47,868 nt of DNA from an uncultured Clostridia bacterium (GTDB lineage: Bacteria; Bacillota; Peptococcia; Peptococcales; Peptococcaceae), in assembly GCA_944391625.1 (NCBI GenBank), contig CALXUG010000020.1:1-47868 (forward strand), read 5' to 3'. Shown here piece by piece: positions 16,908 to 25,113 of this stretch (the stretch's first letter is position 1; every line of letters starts with the position of its first letter). The translations under genes and the position numbers were made by a program. The notes beneath the pieces were generated by a model. The model was not told the DNA's origin. It ran no database searches and saw nothing but the letters and a program-made list of their open reading frames with translations.

Positions 16908-17045
16908 TTACTGTATCTGCTGCACTTTGCCGATTTCAATTCGGAATATATGCAAAAACAACAAACGATACAAACAGATTTAAGTTTATGATGCTGTTGC
17001 TCAGGACATCCTGCCGCCCACAAATTGGAATATGCAGGATTTGTT
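16908..17045. repeat. Degenerate fragment of the palindromic repeat
   Basis: CTGCTGCACTTTGCCGATT and AATTCGGAATATATGCAAAA resemble the arms of the copy at 20734-20877. A second short inverted stretch follows (AAATTGGAATATGCAGGAT). The central TGGAC/GTCCA hairpin is lost. It is noncoding leader upstream of the AOR operon. Confidence 0.35.
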
Positions 17046-17102
17046 TCTGAATGAGACGAAAAAAATATAAAACAGCAATATGATTTTGATGGAGGTGCTG
17101 GT

Positions 17103-19040
17103 ATGGCAACTGCATACGGCGGTTATATGGGCAAGGTGCTGAAGGTGAACCTGACCACGCAGCAGGCAGAGGAATATCCGTTTTCCGACAGGGACAGGGA
17201 ATTATATATTGGCGGCAAAATGATGGCTGCTAAAATTTTGAGCGATCATCTGCGAGGGAATGAGAAGGCTTTTTCCGATAACAATCTGCTGGTGATCACC
17301 ACCGGACCGCTGACCGGTACAGGAGCGCCCAGTTCCAGCCGATTTAATATTTCTACGCTGTCGCCGCTGACCGGTTATGTGACGTCGTCCAACTGCGGCG
17401 GTAATTTTGGTTATTATTTGAAAAAGGCCGGACTGGACGGGCTGATTCTGTGCGGACACAGTGAAACGCCGGTGTGGCTGGAGCTGTGCAATGGACAGGC
17501 AGTGTTTCATTCTGCCGATGGGCTGTGGGGGCAAAAGACGGAGCAGACCCAGGCCATGCTGGATGATGCGCTGCGACTGCCCAATGGCAGAGTGCGCAAA
17601 AATGGTAAAATCTGCATTGGTCCGGCAGGGGAACATCAGGTGCTGTATTCCTGTGTGGTATCCAATGAGCGGGTGGCAGGCCGGGGCGGCGCCGGCGCTG
17701 TGATGGGCTGGATGAAGCTGAAAGCGGTGTGCGCCAGCGGTACGCAGACGGTGCAGGTGAAAGAGCCGGAACGGATGATAACCCATAATCAAAAATGGTT
17801 CCGGTATCTGCGCAAGCATCCGCTTACCGGCAGTCAGCTGCCCCAGCTGGGTACGGCAGGGCTGGTCAGCGCTATGCAGATGAAGGGGATTTTATCCACC
17901 AAGAACTACAGCGCCGGACAATATGCAGACTTTGAGCAGATTAGCGGTGAGCGTTTGGCAGAGCAGTATCACATTGTCAATAAGGGGTGCCTCAGCTGTC
18001 CCATTCGCTGCGCCCGCACGGTGGAAATTGACGGCAAGCAAGTAAAAGGGCCGGAGCTGGAAACGCTGGTGCTGCTGGGCAGCGGTATTTGCAATTCTAA
18101 TCTGGAAGCCATTTTGCGCTGGAACTATGAGCTGGATCAGTTGGGCATGGATACTATTTCCTGCGCCAATACCATTGCTTATGCCATGGAAGCCAACGAG
18201 AAGGGACTGTGGAATAACGGCCTGCAGTTTTCTAATATAGAAGAATTATCCCAATTATTTGAACAGATTGCCCATCGGCAAGGCATTGGCGATGAGTTGG
18301 CTGAGGGCAGCAAGCGATTGTCAGAAAAATACGGCGGCAAAGACTTTGCCATTCACGCCAAAGGGATGGAGCTGGCTGCGTATGAGCCCCGCAAAGCGGT
18401 CGGCCTTGGTTTGGGCTATGCGGTAAGCAATCGGGGCGGATGTCATTTGAACGGCGGTTATCTGGTCATTCTGGAAGGTCTGGGTTTATCCATTAACCCC
18501 ACCACTTATCATGGCAAAGCGGATTTGACTATGATGTTTCAGGATTTGATGGAGATGATATCGGCCACCGGGCAGTGCTTGTTTACCAGCTATGCCTTTT
18601 TCCCGTCGCCGTTGATGACCCATCCCAACAGCTGGTATACGCGGCTGGCCAATGGGGTGCTGCCTTACAGCGGTCCGGTGGTGCGGCTGATTAATAAATA
18701 TCCGCAGATTGCCCATCTGCATCTGCCGGTATTTCACCACACCAAAGCCTTTGAGTATGCTACCGGTATGAAGATGCCCTTTGGCAAGTATATTCGCTGC
18801 GGAGAGCGGGGCTATAATCTGGAACGGCAGATTAATATCCGGTTTGGAGCCGATGCCAGCAAGGACGGTCTGCCCAAACGGCTGACAGCCACATTGCAGA
18901 ATGCTGCCGATCCCCAGTCCAAGGTTCCGTTGGAAAAACTAAAACGGGTGTATTATCACGCCAGAGGCTGGAACCGCAACGGACTGCCCAAAAAACGGCT
19001 GCTGAAGAAGCTGAAGATTGGAGTGGATGACCATGATTGA
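17103..19040 (+). CDS. aor: Aldehyde:ferredoxin oxidoreductase (tungsten-pterin)
   Basis: A full-length 645-aa AOR-family enzyme that oxidises aldehydes to acids, or runs in reverse, with ferredoxin as partner. The four cluster cysteines are present: C296, C299 and C303 (CLSCPIRC) and C492 (ATGQCLF), at almost the same places as in the Pyrococcus enzyme. The N-terminal YIGGKMMAAKIL, TGPLTGTGAPSSSRF and GRGGAGAVMG stretches fit the tungstopterin-binding domain. GGAGGTG precedes the ATG. It is cytosolic and oxygen-sensitive by family. A MoaD/ThiS-like gene overlaps its end, followed by a ferredoxin and an alcohol dehydrogenase, which suggests an aldehyde/alcohol module. Which aldehyde is unknown. 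Confidence 0.92.
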   Translation: MATAYGGYMGKVLKVNLTTQQAEEYPFSDRDRELYIGGKMMAAKILSDHLRGNEKAFSDNNLLVITTGPLTGTGAPSSSRFNISTLSPLTGYVTSSNCGGNFGYYLKKAGLDGLILCGHSETPVWLELCNGQAVFHSADGLWGQKTEQTQAMLDDALRLPNGRVRKNGKICIGPAGEHQVLYSCVVSNERVAGRGGAGAVMGWMKLKAVCASGTQTVQVKEPERMITHNQKWFRYLRKHPLTGSQLPQLGTAGLVSAMQMKGILSTKNYSAGQYADFEQISGERLAEQYHIVNKGCLSCPIRCARTVEIDGKQVKGPELETLVLLGSGICNSNLEAILRWNYELDQLGMDTISCANTIAYAMEANEKGLWNNGLQFSNIEELSQLFEQIAHRQGIGDELAEGSKRLSEKYGGKDFAIHAKGMELAAYEPRKAVGLGLGYAVSNRGGCHLNGGYLVILEGLGLSINPTTYHGKADLTMMFQDLMEMISATGQCLFTSYAFFPSPLMTHPNSWYTRLANGVLPYSGPVVRLINKYPQIAHLHLPVFHHTKAFEYATGMKMPFGKYIRCGERGYNLERQINIRFGADASKDGLPKRLTATLQNAADPQSKVPLEKLKRVYYHARGWNRNGLPKKRLLKKLKIGVDDHD

Positions 19041-19257
19041 GGTGCAGTTATTTGGTGTGGCGCGGTTAAAAGCAGGTGTGCCGTCCTTTACTACCAATGT
19101 GCAGACCTTAGATGAACTGAAGGGTATGCTGCCCGGTATCAGCCGCAAAGAAGCCAGTCAGCTGGTGGTGCTGGTCAATGGCAGCAGCGTCGGCAAAAGA
19201 TATCGGTTTCAGGATGGCGATACCGTTGTGTTTTTGTCGCCGGCAGGAGGTGGTTGA
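19033..19257 (+). CDS. MoaD/ThiS-like sulfur carrier protein
   Basis: A 74-aa beta-grasp protein ending in AGGG, close to the GG tail that is adenylated and thiocarboxylated in MoaD and ThiS. LSP before the tail and DGDTVVFL are typical. The start at 19033 gives the best spacing from GGAG; ATG 19027 is possible. It overlaps aor by 8 bp. Within an AOR operon it most likely supplies sulfur for the tungsten pterin cofactor rather than for thiamine. Confidence 0.85.
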   Translation: MIEVQLFGVARLKAGVPSFTTNVQTLDELKGMLPGISRKEASQLVVLVNGSSVGKRYRFQDGDTVVFLSPAGGG

Positions 19258-19258
19258 G

Positions 19259-19480
19259 GTGGAAACGGTAAAGAAGAAAAAGCGGCCTGTGATTGATAAT
19301 CGTACCTGCGCAGGATGTTCTCTTTGTGTAGAAAACTGTCCGCTGGACTGTTTGCAGATAGAGCCGCCCAAGTATCATGGAGATATTCATACCATTGCCA
19401 GATTGATGGCGCCGGAACGCTGCACCGGCTGCGGTATCTGCGCCAAGGCGTGTCCGATCAGGGCCATTACAATCAAGTAA
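19259..19480 (+). CDS. 2[4Fe-4S] ferredoxin-like protein
   Basis: A 73-aa protein with two cluster motifs, C17-x2-C20-x2-C23-x3-C27P and C55-x2-C58-x2-C61-x3-C65P. The start is a GTG at 19259 after AGGAGGTGG, one base past the stop of the MoaD-like gene; the sequence upstream in this frame overlaps that gene and is not conserved-looking. It is the probable electron acceptor or donor of the AOR. Confidence 0.88.
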   Translation: METVKKKKRPVIDNRTCAGCSLCVENCPLDCLQIEPPKYHGDIHTIARLMAPERCTGCGICAKACPIRAITIK

Positions 19481-19517
19481 AATTGACAATATGAAACCTA
19501 GAAAGAAGGAACATCGT

Positions 19518-20720
19518 ATGGGAAAAAGATTTTGCCGCTTGTTTCAGACGGGAATGAAGGGCGCTATGTATCTGCTGCCCTGGTCCATGCCAAAGCTACT
19601 GGAAGGCCCCGGCAAAATAAAAGAATTGCCAGCGCTGATTAAGTCCAAGGGCTATGATAAGGTATTGCTGGTAACGGATAAAACACTGCTGCAGCTGCAT
19701 TTGGCCGATAGCCTGCTGGCTGCTTTGGATGCAGCCCAGGTGGAATATGTGCTGTATGATGGTGTATCACCCAATCCTACCGATGTGCAGGTAGAAGAAG
19801 GCGTTGCGCTGTATGGCAAACATCAATGCCAGGCGCTGATTGCCTTTGGCGGTGGATCGCCGATGGATTGCGCCAAAGTGATTGGCGCCCGCATTGCGCG
19901 GCCCCATAAGCCGGTGCGGCGTATGCAGGGGCTGTTGCGGGTATTGCGCCCCATTCCCACCATCTTTGCTGTGCCCACCACAGCGGGAACCGGTTCGGAA
20001 ACTACCATAGCGGCGGTTATCACCAGTTATACCACCCATCACAAGGCATCTATCACTGATTTGTCGCTGATGCCCAAGTATGCAGTGCTGGACCCGGAAC
20101 TGACCGTTGGTTTGCCGCCGCAGATTACGGCAACCACAGGGATGGATGCGCTGTGTCATGCGGTAGAGGCTTATACCAATCATACCTATAACACCAAATT
20201 GGAACAGGATTTGTGCCGCAAGGCGGTAAAGCTGATTTATGATAATCTGTATACCGTTTATCTGGACGGCAGCAATTTGCAGGCGCGGCAAAATATGCAG
20301 CGGGCCGCTTTTTATGCGGGCAGAGCCTTTACCCGCGGTTCGGTGGGTTATGTGCATGCCATCGGCCACACCTTGGGCGGTTTGTACGGCACACCCCATG
20401 GTTTGGCTATGTCCATTTTGCTGCCGCGGGTGATGCGTCAGTTTGGTCCGGCAGCGCACCAACGGCTGGCAGAACTGTGCGACGTGTGCGGCATTCCGGT
20501 AACAGAACATACAACAGCGGCCAAGGCAGAGGCGTTCCTCAGTTGGATTGAAGAATTGAACGAAAAAATGGGTATTCCCGCTTATCCGCCGGTGCTGAAA
20601 GTGGGAGATATTGACCAGATTGCCCAGTGGGCCTATCAGGAAGGCAATCCGCTGTATCCTGTGCCAGTGGTGTGGAGTAAAGATGAATTTAAGCAGTTTA
20701 TTCTGTCGCTGAAAGGGTAA
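19518..20720 (+). CDS. Iron-containing (type III) alcohol dehydrogenase
   Basis: A 400-aa protein of the FucO/AdhB/DhaT family, which interconverts alcohols and aldehydes with NAD(P)H. The cofactor loop is GGGSPMD (111-117). The metal ligands fall in the expected spacing: D210 and H214 (GMDALCHAVEAY), H280 and H294 (HAIGHTLGG...GTPHG). AAGGA precedes ATG 19518; an upstream ATG at 19491 lacks a site. It is co-directional with aor-moaD-fd, 37 bp behind the ferredoxin. The likely joint role is converting an alcohol through its aldehyde to the acid, or aldehyde detoxification. The N-terminal ~30 residues are longer than usual. Confidence 0.92.
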   Translation: MGKRFCRLFQTGMKGAMYLLPWSMPKLLEGPGKIKELPALIKSKGYDKVLLVTDKTLLQLHLADSLLAALDAAQVEYVLYDGVSPNPTDVQVEEGVALYGKHQCQALIAFGGGSPMDCAKVIGARIARPHKPVRRMQGLLRVLRPIPTIFAVPTTAGTGSETTIAAVITSYTTHHKASITDLSLMPKYAVLDPELTVGLPPQITATTGMDALCHAVEAYTNHTYNTKLEQDLCRKAVKLIYDNLYTVYLDGSNLQARQNMQRAAFYAGRAFTRGSVGYVHAIGHTLGGLYGTPHGLAMSILLPRVMRQFGPAAHQRLAELCDVCGIPVTEHTTAAKAEAFLSWIEELNEKMGIPAYPPVLKVGDIDQIAQWAYQEGNPLYPVPVVWSKDEFKQFILSLKG

Positions 20721-20733
20721 GACGAGGCAATAC

Positions 20734-20877
20734 ATGCCTGCTGCATTTTGCCCATTCCTCAGTGTTCTGGACATCAACTTGATTGTTTTCCTCGCCTTGG
20801 ACTTTGTCCAGCTCGGATTAAACAATCTGCGTTGCTGACCATTCCAATTCGGAATATGTGGCAAAAGTAGCAGGCAT
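20734..20877. repeat. Nested palindromic repeat (family A), copy 4
   Basis: The outer arms ATGCCTGCTGCATTTTGCC (20734 on) and GGCAAAAGTAGCAGGCAT (20860-20877) are inverted. The core 20757-20856 is nearly identical to 491-592, including GATTGTTTT/AAACAATC and TGGACTTTGTCCA. It is noncoding, between the adh gene and its terminator. Confidence 0.75.
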
Positions 20878-20917
20878 ATTTAAGCGAACATAATTATTTT
20901 ACTATGGATATTAGTGC

Positions 20918-20967
20918 AAAAAAGTGCTTATGCAGACACCGCAGACGGTGTATGTATAAGCACTTTT
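20918..20967 (+). terminator. Strong hairpin terminator
   Basis: AAAAAAGTGCTTAT pairs with ATAAGCACTTTTTT around a GC-rich loop that itself contains GACACCG/CGGTGT. It ends the aor operon and can work in both directions. From 20968 to 21203 I see no gene. Confidence 0.85.
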
Positions 20968-21203
20968 TTATTTGTCTAAAAGGCAGTATTAAAAATGAAA
21001 GCGGATTCTCTATTTGTTAACCCCAAGTTCATATGCCTGGGATTGATAAAATCCATTTCCTGAAATGTAATCTTTTACAACCTGTAGTTTTATTTTTGAT
21101 GATATTTCTCTAGGTATAATAAAATTCCCCTCTGGGTAAACAGCTTAATTATTTTAATTGTTTATCCAAAGAGGAACATATTAGAACTTGTCTTTCCTTT
21201 TCA

Positions 21204-22595
21204 TTAAGCTTTAATGTATTTTTGGTTCTTGCTTTTGGGTTTATCCGGAATGGTCATCTTTAGTTGTCCGGATTCCAAAAGAGGTTTTAATATTTTTTTG
21301 CGAAAATATTCTCTGCTGGAGATACCAAGATGGGATTGCATATCGTCTCTTGTTTTTGCAGTTTCACAGAAATTAAGTAATTTCATCATGCGCTCATCAT
21401 GCACTGTAACATGCGCGTTATCATGCGTTGTTGCACAGTACATGTTATAGTTTGCATTTTTTAAAACCACTCTAAAATCAGATGGAGTTGAGAAAAATTT
21501 TGGTTGCAGCTGCTCTGTATATCCTGGTAATTTTGCAGTTTCACTGATTATCTTCTTTAAACCGCTGCCACGCCGTTCCATAAATTTCATACGATGAAAT
21601 AAATCTGCAATCACGGGATTTCGACGTACAGATGTGATGGTATTGATATCGCATTCCTGAATTGGTTTCCCCTCAAACATTCCACCTGGGGAGTAGATTT
21701 CCAGACGGTCATCATACATATCAATGTGTATTTCGCTGCCAAGAACGATATAATCACGATGTATTAGCGCATTTACCAGAGCTTCAGTCACAGCGCGATC
21801 TGCATAATCAGGTTTGTCTACTCGGTATCTAGCTTCCTTTGAAAAGCGTACTTTTGAATTATTACGAACAAAATCGCTACCACTTTGCAAAAGATAAATT
21901 AAATTCCCTTCAAATTCTTTATCATCAAGAGCATCGTCAAAGATAGATCCTTTTTCAAGTCCATTCCAACGGGTGCAGAATAATCTTGAGTTGAACACAA
22001 TATGTTGATCGGTTAGTAGTTTTCCGGCATTCGTTAAAAAACCATTTTTATCTGCAAGTCCGAAAGAAATGTAGTTTGATGGTTCAAGTCGAATTTTAAC
22101 TCGTTCCAGATAGGTTGCCTCCAATAATGTAAAACTATAATCAGCTTTTTTCACATCTGTAATCAAAGCATCAAAGGAGCGATTAGTACCTTTTAAAATC
22201 AATTCGTTTACAACATAGTCTGGGGCAGAGATACTTTCATTTCCGACACGAATATAAGCTTCCATGATTCCATCAGCTTTGTAATAATAAGGTGTCGTAC
22301 GTCCAGCGGCAACCGCAAGAATCAGAATGTGCTTTCCATCTTCTTGAACTGGAGTCAGCACGAAATGCGGAAGTGGGGTAATACGTTCTTTGATTAAACG
22401 ACTGATGGCTTCTGCGTCGGTTTGCACATTAGCTAATCCGCAGATATGTCTATTATTATCGACACCAAAGACTAAGGTCCCACCAATACTATTAGCAAAT
22501 GCACTAACACTTTTGAGCCAACTTTTTGGTTTTTTTATTTCCAAAGCAACCTTGAAATCACATTCGGTTGCTTCAGCAATGAAGTGTTCTATCAT
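21204..22595 (-). CDS. AlbA_2 (Schlafen-like)/HATPase_c_4 DNA-binding regulator
   Basis: The protein has 463 aa. The N-terminal ~120 residues match AlbA_2 (KKPKSWLKSVSAFANSIGGTLVFGVDN). Residues about 280-370 match the HATPase_c_4 region of these proteins (ALVNALIHRDYIVLGSEIHI, SPGGMFEG). The C-terminus is a winged helix (SHLGISSREYFRKKILKPLLESGQL). AAAGGAGG precedes the ATG. Members of this family are predicted transcription regulators, often in mobile or defence-rich regions; the substrate or target is unknown. It stands alone, opposite in direction to its neighbours. Confidence 0.85.
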   Translation of the reverse strand: MIEHFIAEATECDFKVALEIKKPKSWLKSVSAFANSIGGTLVFGVDNNRHICGLANVQTDAEAISRLIKERITPLPHFVLTPVQEDGKHILILAVAAGRTTPYYYKADGIMEAYIRVGNESISAPDYVVNELILKGTNRSFDALITDVKKADYSFTLLEATYLERVKIRLEPSNYISFGLADKNGFLTNAGKLLTDQHIVFNSRLFCTRWNGLEKGSIFDDALDDKEFEGNLIYLLQSGSDFVRNNSKVRFSKEARYRVDKPDYADRAVTEALVNALIHRDYIVLGSEIHIDMYDDRLEIYSPGGMFEGKPIQECDINTITSVRRNPVIADLFHRMKFMERRGSGLKKIISETAKLPGYTEQLQPKFFSTPSDFRVVLKNANYNMYCATTHDNAHVTVHDERMMKLLNFCETAKTRDDMQSHLGISSREYFRKKILKPLLESGQLKMTIPDKPKSKNQKYIKA

Positions 22596-22849
22596 TTTAT
22601 GCCTCCTTTACCTGGGGCGATTTATCAATAAGGTCAGATATATTATATCCAGCTTTTAACTTTATTGCAATTATAAAGGGAAAAATTTTCATGGTGACTA
22701 CTAGAATCGTTTCGCTGCATATAGGCAAAGGTTGGATACGGTTTTCTTGGAAAACAAAATAATTAAACAACATATTTTTTGACAGAGGTAACTTATGTAA
22801 AAGAAAAAGATATTTTTCGACAAAAATATGGAAAATGGCGGGCAGTGTA

Positions 22850-22877
22850 TTGTCAGATTTTATTATTATGCTATAAT
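22850..22877 (+). promoter_or_regulatory. Promoter upstream of uvrB with a LexA-like half-match
   Basis: TTGTCA (22850-22855) and TATAAT (22872-22877) are spaced by 16 bp. Directly after lies GAACACATCTTC, one base from the GAAC-N4-GTTC LexA box of Bacillota, placed where a repressor would block initiation. It lies 260 bp from uvrB, with a noncoding or decayed stretch between them. SOS control is therefore plausible but not shown. Confidence 0.45.
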
Positions 22878-22936
22878 AGAACACATCTTCTATTTTCATT
22901 GCTGTTGTCGAAAAAACAGGTTTGAAGCAGCTCTGA

Positions 22937-23080
22937 AACAGGTATACTGTAATAGATGTAGTTTTCATCTATACAACAGAAAATATTACAGCTAGTGTAC
23001 TTGAAAGTGAAGCAGCTGGTGTGAATTTTGCAGCATCTGCTTTGGGTGGAAAATATCTTTTAGCAAGCAAGGCCAGTTAG
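22937..23080 (+). pseudogene. Possible decayed coding remnant upstream of uvrB
   Basis: One frame stays open for 47 codons without a start, ending in TAG. It reads protein-like ([18 protein letters not shown], then a glycine/alanine-rich stretch [15 protein letters not shown]). It could be the C-terminus of a lost gene. I do not recognise it, and it may be chance. Confidence 0.2.
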
Positions 23081-23139
23081 AAATAGTAAAAACAAAATTG
23101 TTATATATGTTTGGTACCAAAAATTATGGAGGTGGAACA

Positions 23140-25113
23140 ATGCCGGATTTTAAACTTGTTTCAGAATATAAACCTACCGGTGATCAGCCCAAGGCCATTG
23201 CCGAGCTGATAGATGGGTTGGATTCGGGCTTGCCCAAGCAGATTATGCTGGGTGTGACCGGTTCGGGTAAAACCTTTACCATGGCCAATATCATTGCGGA
23301 AGCCAATCGGCCTGCGTTGATCATCGCCCACAATAAAACGCTGGCGGCGCAGCTGTACAGTGAGTTTAAGGAGTTTTTTCCTGAAAATGCAGTGGAATAC
23401 TTTGTCAGCTATTACGACTATTATCAGCCGGAAGCCTATGTGGCATCCACCGATACATATATAGAAAAAGATTCGCAGATTAATGAGGAAATTGAAAAAA
23501 TGCGTCACTCGGCTACAGCAGCGCTGCTGGAGCGGCGGGACGTGATTATTGTGGCCAGTGTGTCCTGCATTTACGGGGTAGGTTCACCGGAGGAATACCG
23601 CAAACAGACGCTGTCGCTGCGGGTGGGCTCGGTACATGATCGGGATGCTATTTTGCGCAAGCTGGTGGATATTCAATATGAGCGCAACGATGTCAACTTT
23701 CATCGCGGCGCATTTCGTGTGCGGGGCGACAGCATTGAGGTGCTGCCGGCAGGAGCCAGTGAGCGGGCTATCCGCATTGAACTGTTTGGTGATGAGGTTG
23801 ACCGTATTGCAGAAATTGATGTGATCACCGGACAGGTGCTGGGGCTGCGCAACCATGTCAGCATTTATCCAAACACCCATTATGCCACTGATCCGGAATA
23901 TTTGGAAACAGCCATTGCTGCCATTGAGGAAGAATTGGAGCAGCAGGTGGACTATTTTAAATCCCAGAATAAGCTGATAGAAGCCCAGCGCATTGAGCAG
24001 CGCACCCGTTATGATATGGAAATGCTGCGGGAAGTGGGTTTTTGCACCGGCGTGGAAAACTATTCCCGGCCTTTATCGGGGCGGGAACCGGGTTCTACAC
24101 CCAATACGCTGCTGGACTTTTTCCCTGAGGATTTTATTACCTTTATTGATGAATCGCATGTTACTGTGTCGCAGATTGGAGGCATGTATGCGGGGGACCG
24201 TTCCCGTAAGGAAAATCTGGTCAATTTTGGTTTTCGGCTGCCTTCGGCGTTGGACAACCGTCCGCTGCGGTTTGGCGAGTTTGAGCAAAAGAGCGGCCAG
24301 ACTATTTATGTCAGCGCCACACCGGGCAAATATGAACGGGAGTACAGCCAGCGGGTGGTAGAGCAGATTATCCGTCCTACCGGTCTGGTGGATCCGGAGG
24401 TGGAAGTGCGGCCTGTGCAGGGACAGATTGATGATTTGCTGGAAGAAATCCGCATTCGTGTAGAAAAAAATCAGCGGGTGCTGGTAACTACGCTGACCAA
24501 GAAGATGTCCGAGGATTTAACCGATTACATGAAGAGTGTGGGTGTGCGGGTGCGTTATCTGCATTCGGAGGTAAAAACCATAGAGCGTATGGAAATCCTG
24601 CGGGATTTGCGCAAAGGTGAGTTTGATGTGCTGGTGGGCATTAACCTGCTGCGGGAGGGGCTGGACTTGCCGGAGGTATCGCTGGTAGCTATTTTGGATG
24701 CCGACAAAGAAGGCTTTTTGCGTTCGGAAACATCTATGATTCAGACCATCGGCCGTGCGGCTCGTAATGCGGAAGGCAAGGTTATCATGTATGGTGATGT
24801 GATTACAGGCTCTATGCGCAAGGCCATTGATGAAACTGAGCGCCGTCGGGCCATCCAGATGGCTTATAACAAGCAGCACGGCATTACGCCGAAAACCATT
24901 GAAAAAGATATCCGTGCGGTGATCGAAGCCACTATGGTGGCGGAGGAAACTGCCGATTATACAGTAGAACGTCCGGTTTTGAGCGCCAAAGAGCGGGAAA
25001 AACAGATTCGCATACTGGAAAAGGAAATGAAAACGGCAGCAAAGCAGCTGGAATTCGAACGGGCTGCGCAGCTGCGTGACCAAATTGCAAAACTGCGGGA
25101 GGAGCAGGATTGA
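23140..25113 (+). CDS. uvrB: Excinuclease ABC subunit B
   Basis: UvrB is the damage-verifying helicase of nucleotide excision repair. It has 657 aa, normal length. Walker A GVTGSGKT lies at 38-45, the beta-hairpin [13 protein letters not shown] near 90-103, the helicase stretches TFIDESHVT and QTIGRAARN follow, and the C-terminal UVR motif ([24 protein letters not shown]) binds UvrC. The start at 23140 is chosen for GGAGGTGG and the conserved [14 protein letters not shown]; an upstream in-frame start has neither. uvrA follows with a TGATG overlap. Confidence 0.97.
   Translation: MPDFKLVSEYKPTGDQPKAIAELIDGLDSGLPKQIMLGVTGSGKTFTMANIIAEANRPALIIAHNKTLAAQLYSEFKEFFPENAVEYFVSYYDYYQPEAYVASTDTYIEKDSQINEEIEKMRHSATAALLERRDVIIVASVSCIYGVGSPEEYRKQTLSLRVGSVHDRDAILRKLVDIQYERNDVNFHRGAFRVRGDSIEVLPAGASERAIRIELFGDEVDRIAEIDVITGQVLGLRNHVSIYPNTHYATDPEYLETAIAAIEEELEQQVDYFKSQNKLIEAQRIEQRTRYDMEMLREVGFCTGVENYSRPLSGREPGSTPNTLLDFFPEDFITFIDESHVTVSQIGGMYAGDRSRKENLVNFGFRLPSALDNRPLRFGEFEQKSGQTIYVSATPGKYEREYSQRVVEQIIRPTGLVDPEVEVRPVQGQIDDLLEEIRIRVEKNQRVLVTTLTKKMSEDLTDYMKSVGVRVRYLHSEVKTIERMEILRDLRKGEFDVLVGINLLREGLDLPEVSLVAILDADKEGFLRSETSMIQTIGRAARNAEGKVIMYGDVITGSMRKAIDETERRRAIQMAYNKQHGITPKTIEKDIRAVIEATMVAEETADYTVERPVLSAKEREKQIRILEKEMKTAAKQLEFERAAQLRDQIAKLREEQD

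Noticed and set aside
22597-22968. A 123-codon leftward frame between the AlbA_2 gene and uvrB
   Set aside because: It has no ribosome site, starts inside the promoter region and reads as random AT-rich hydrophobic sequence.
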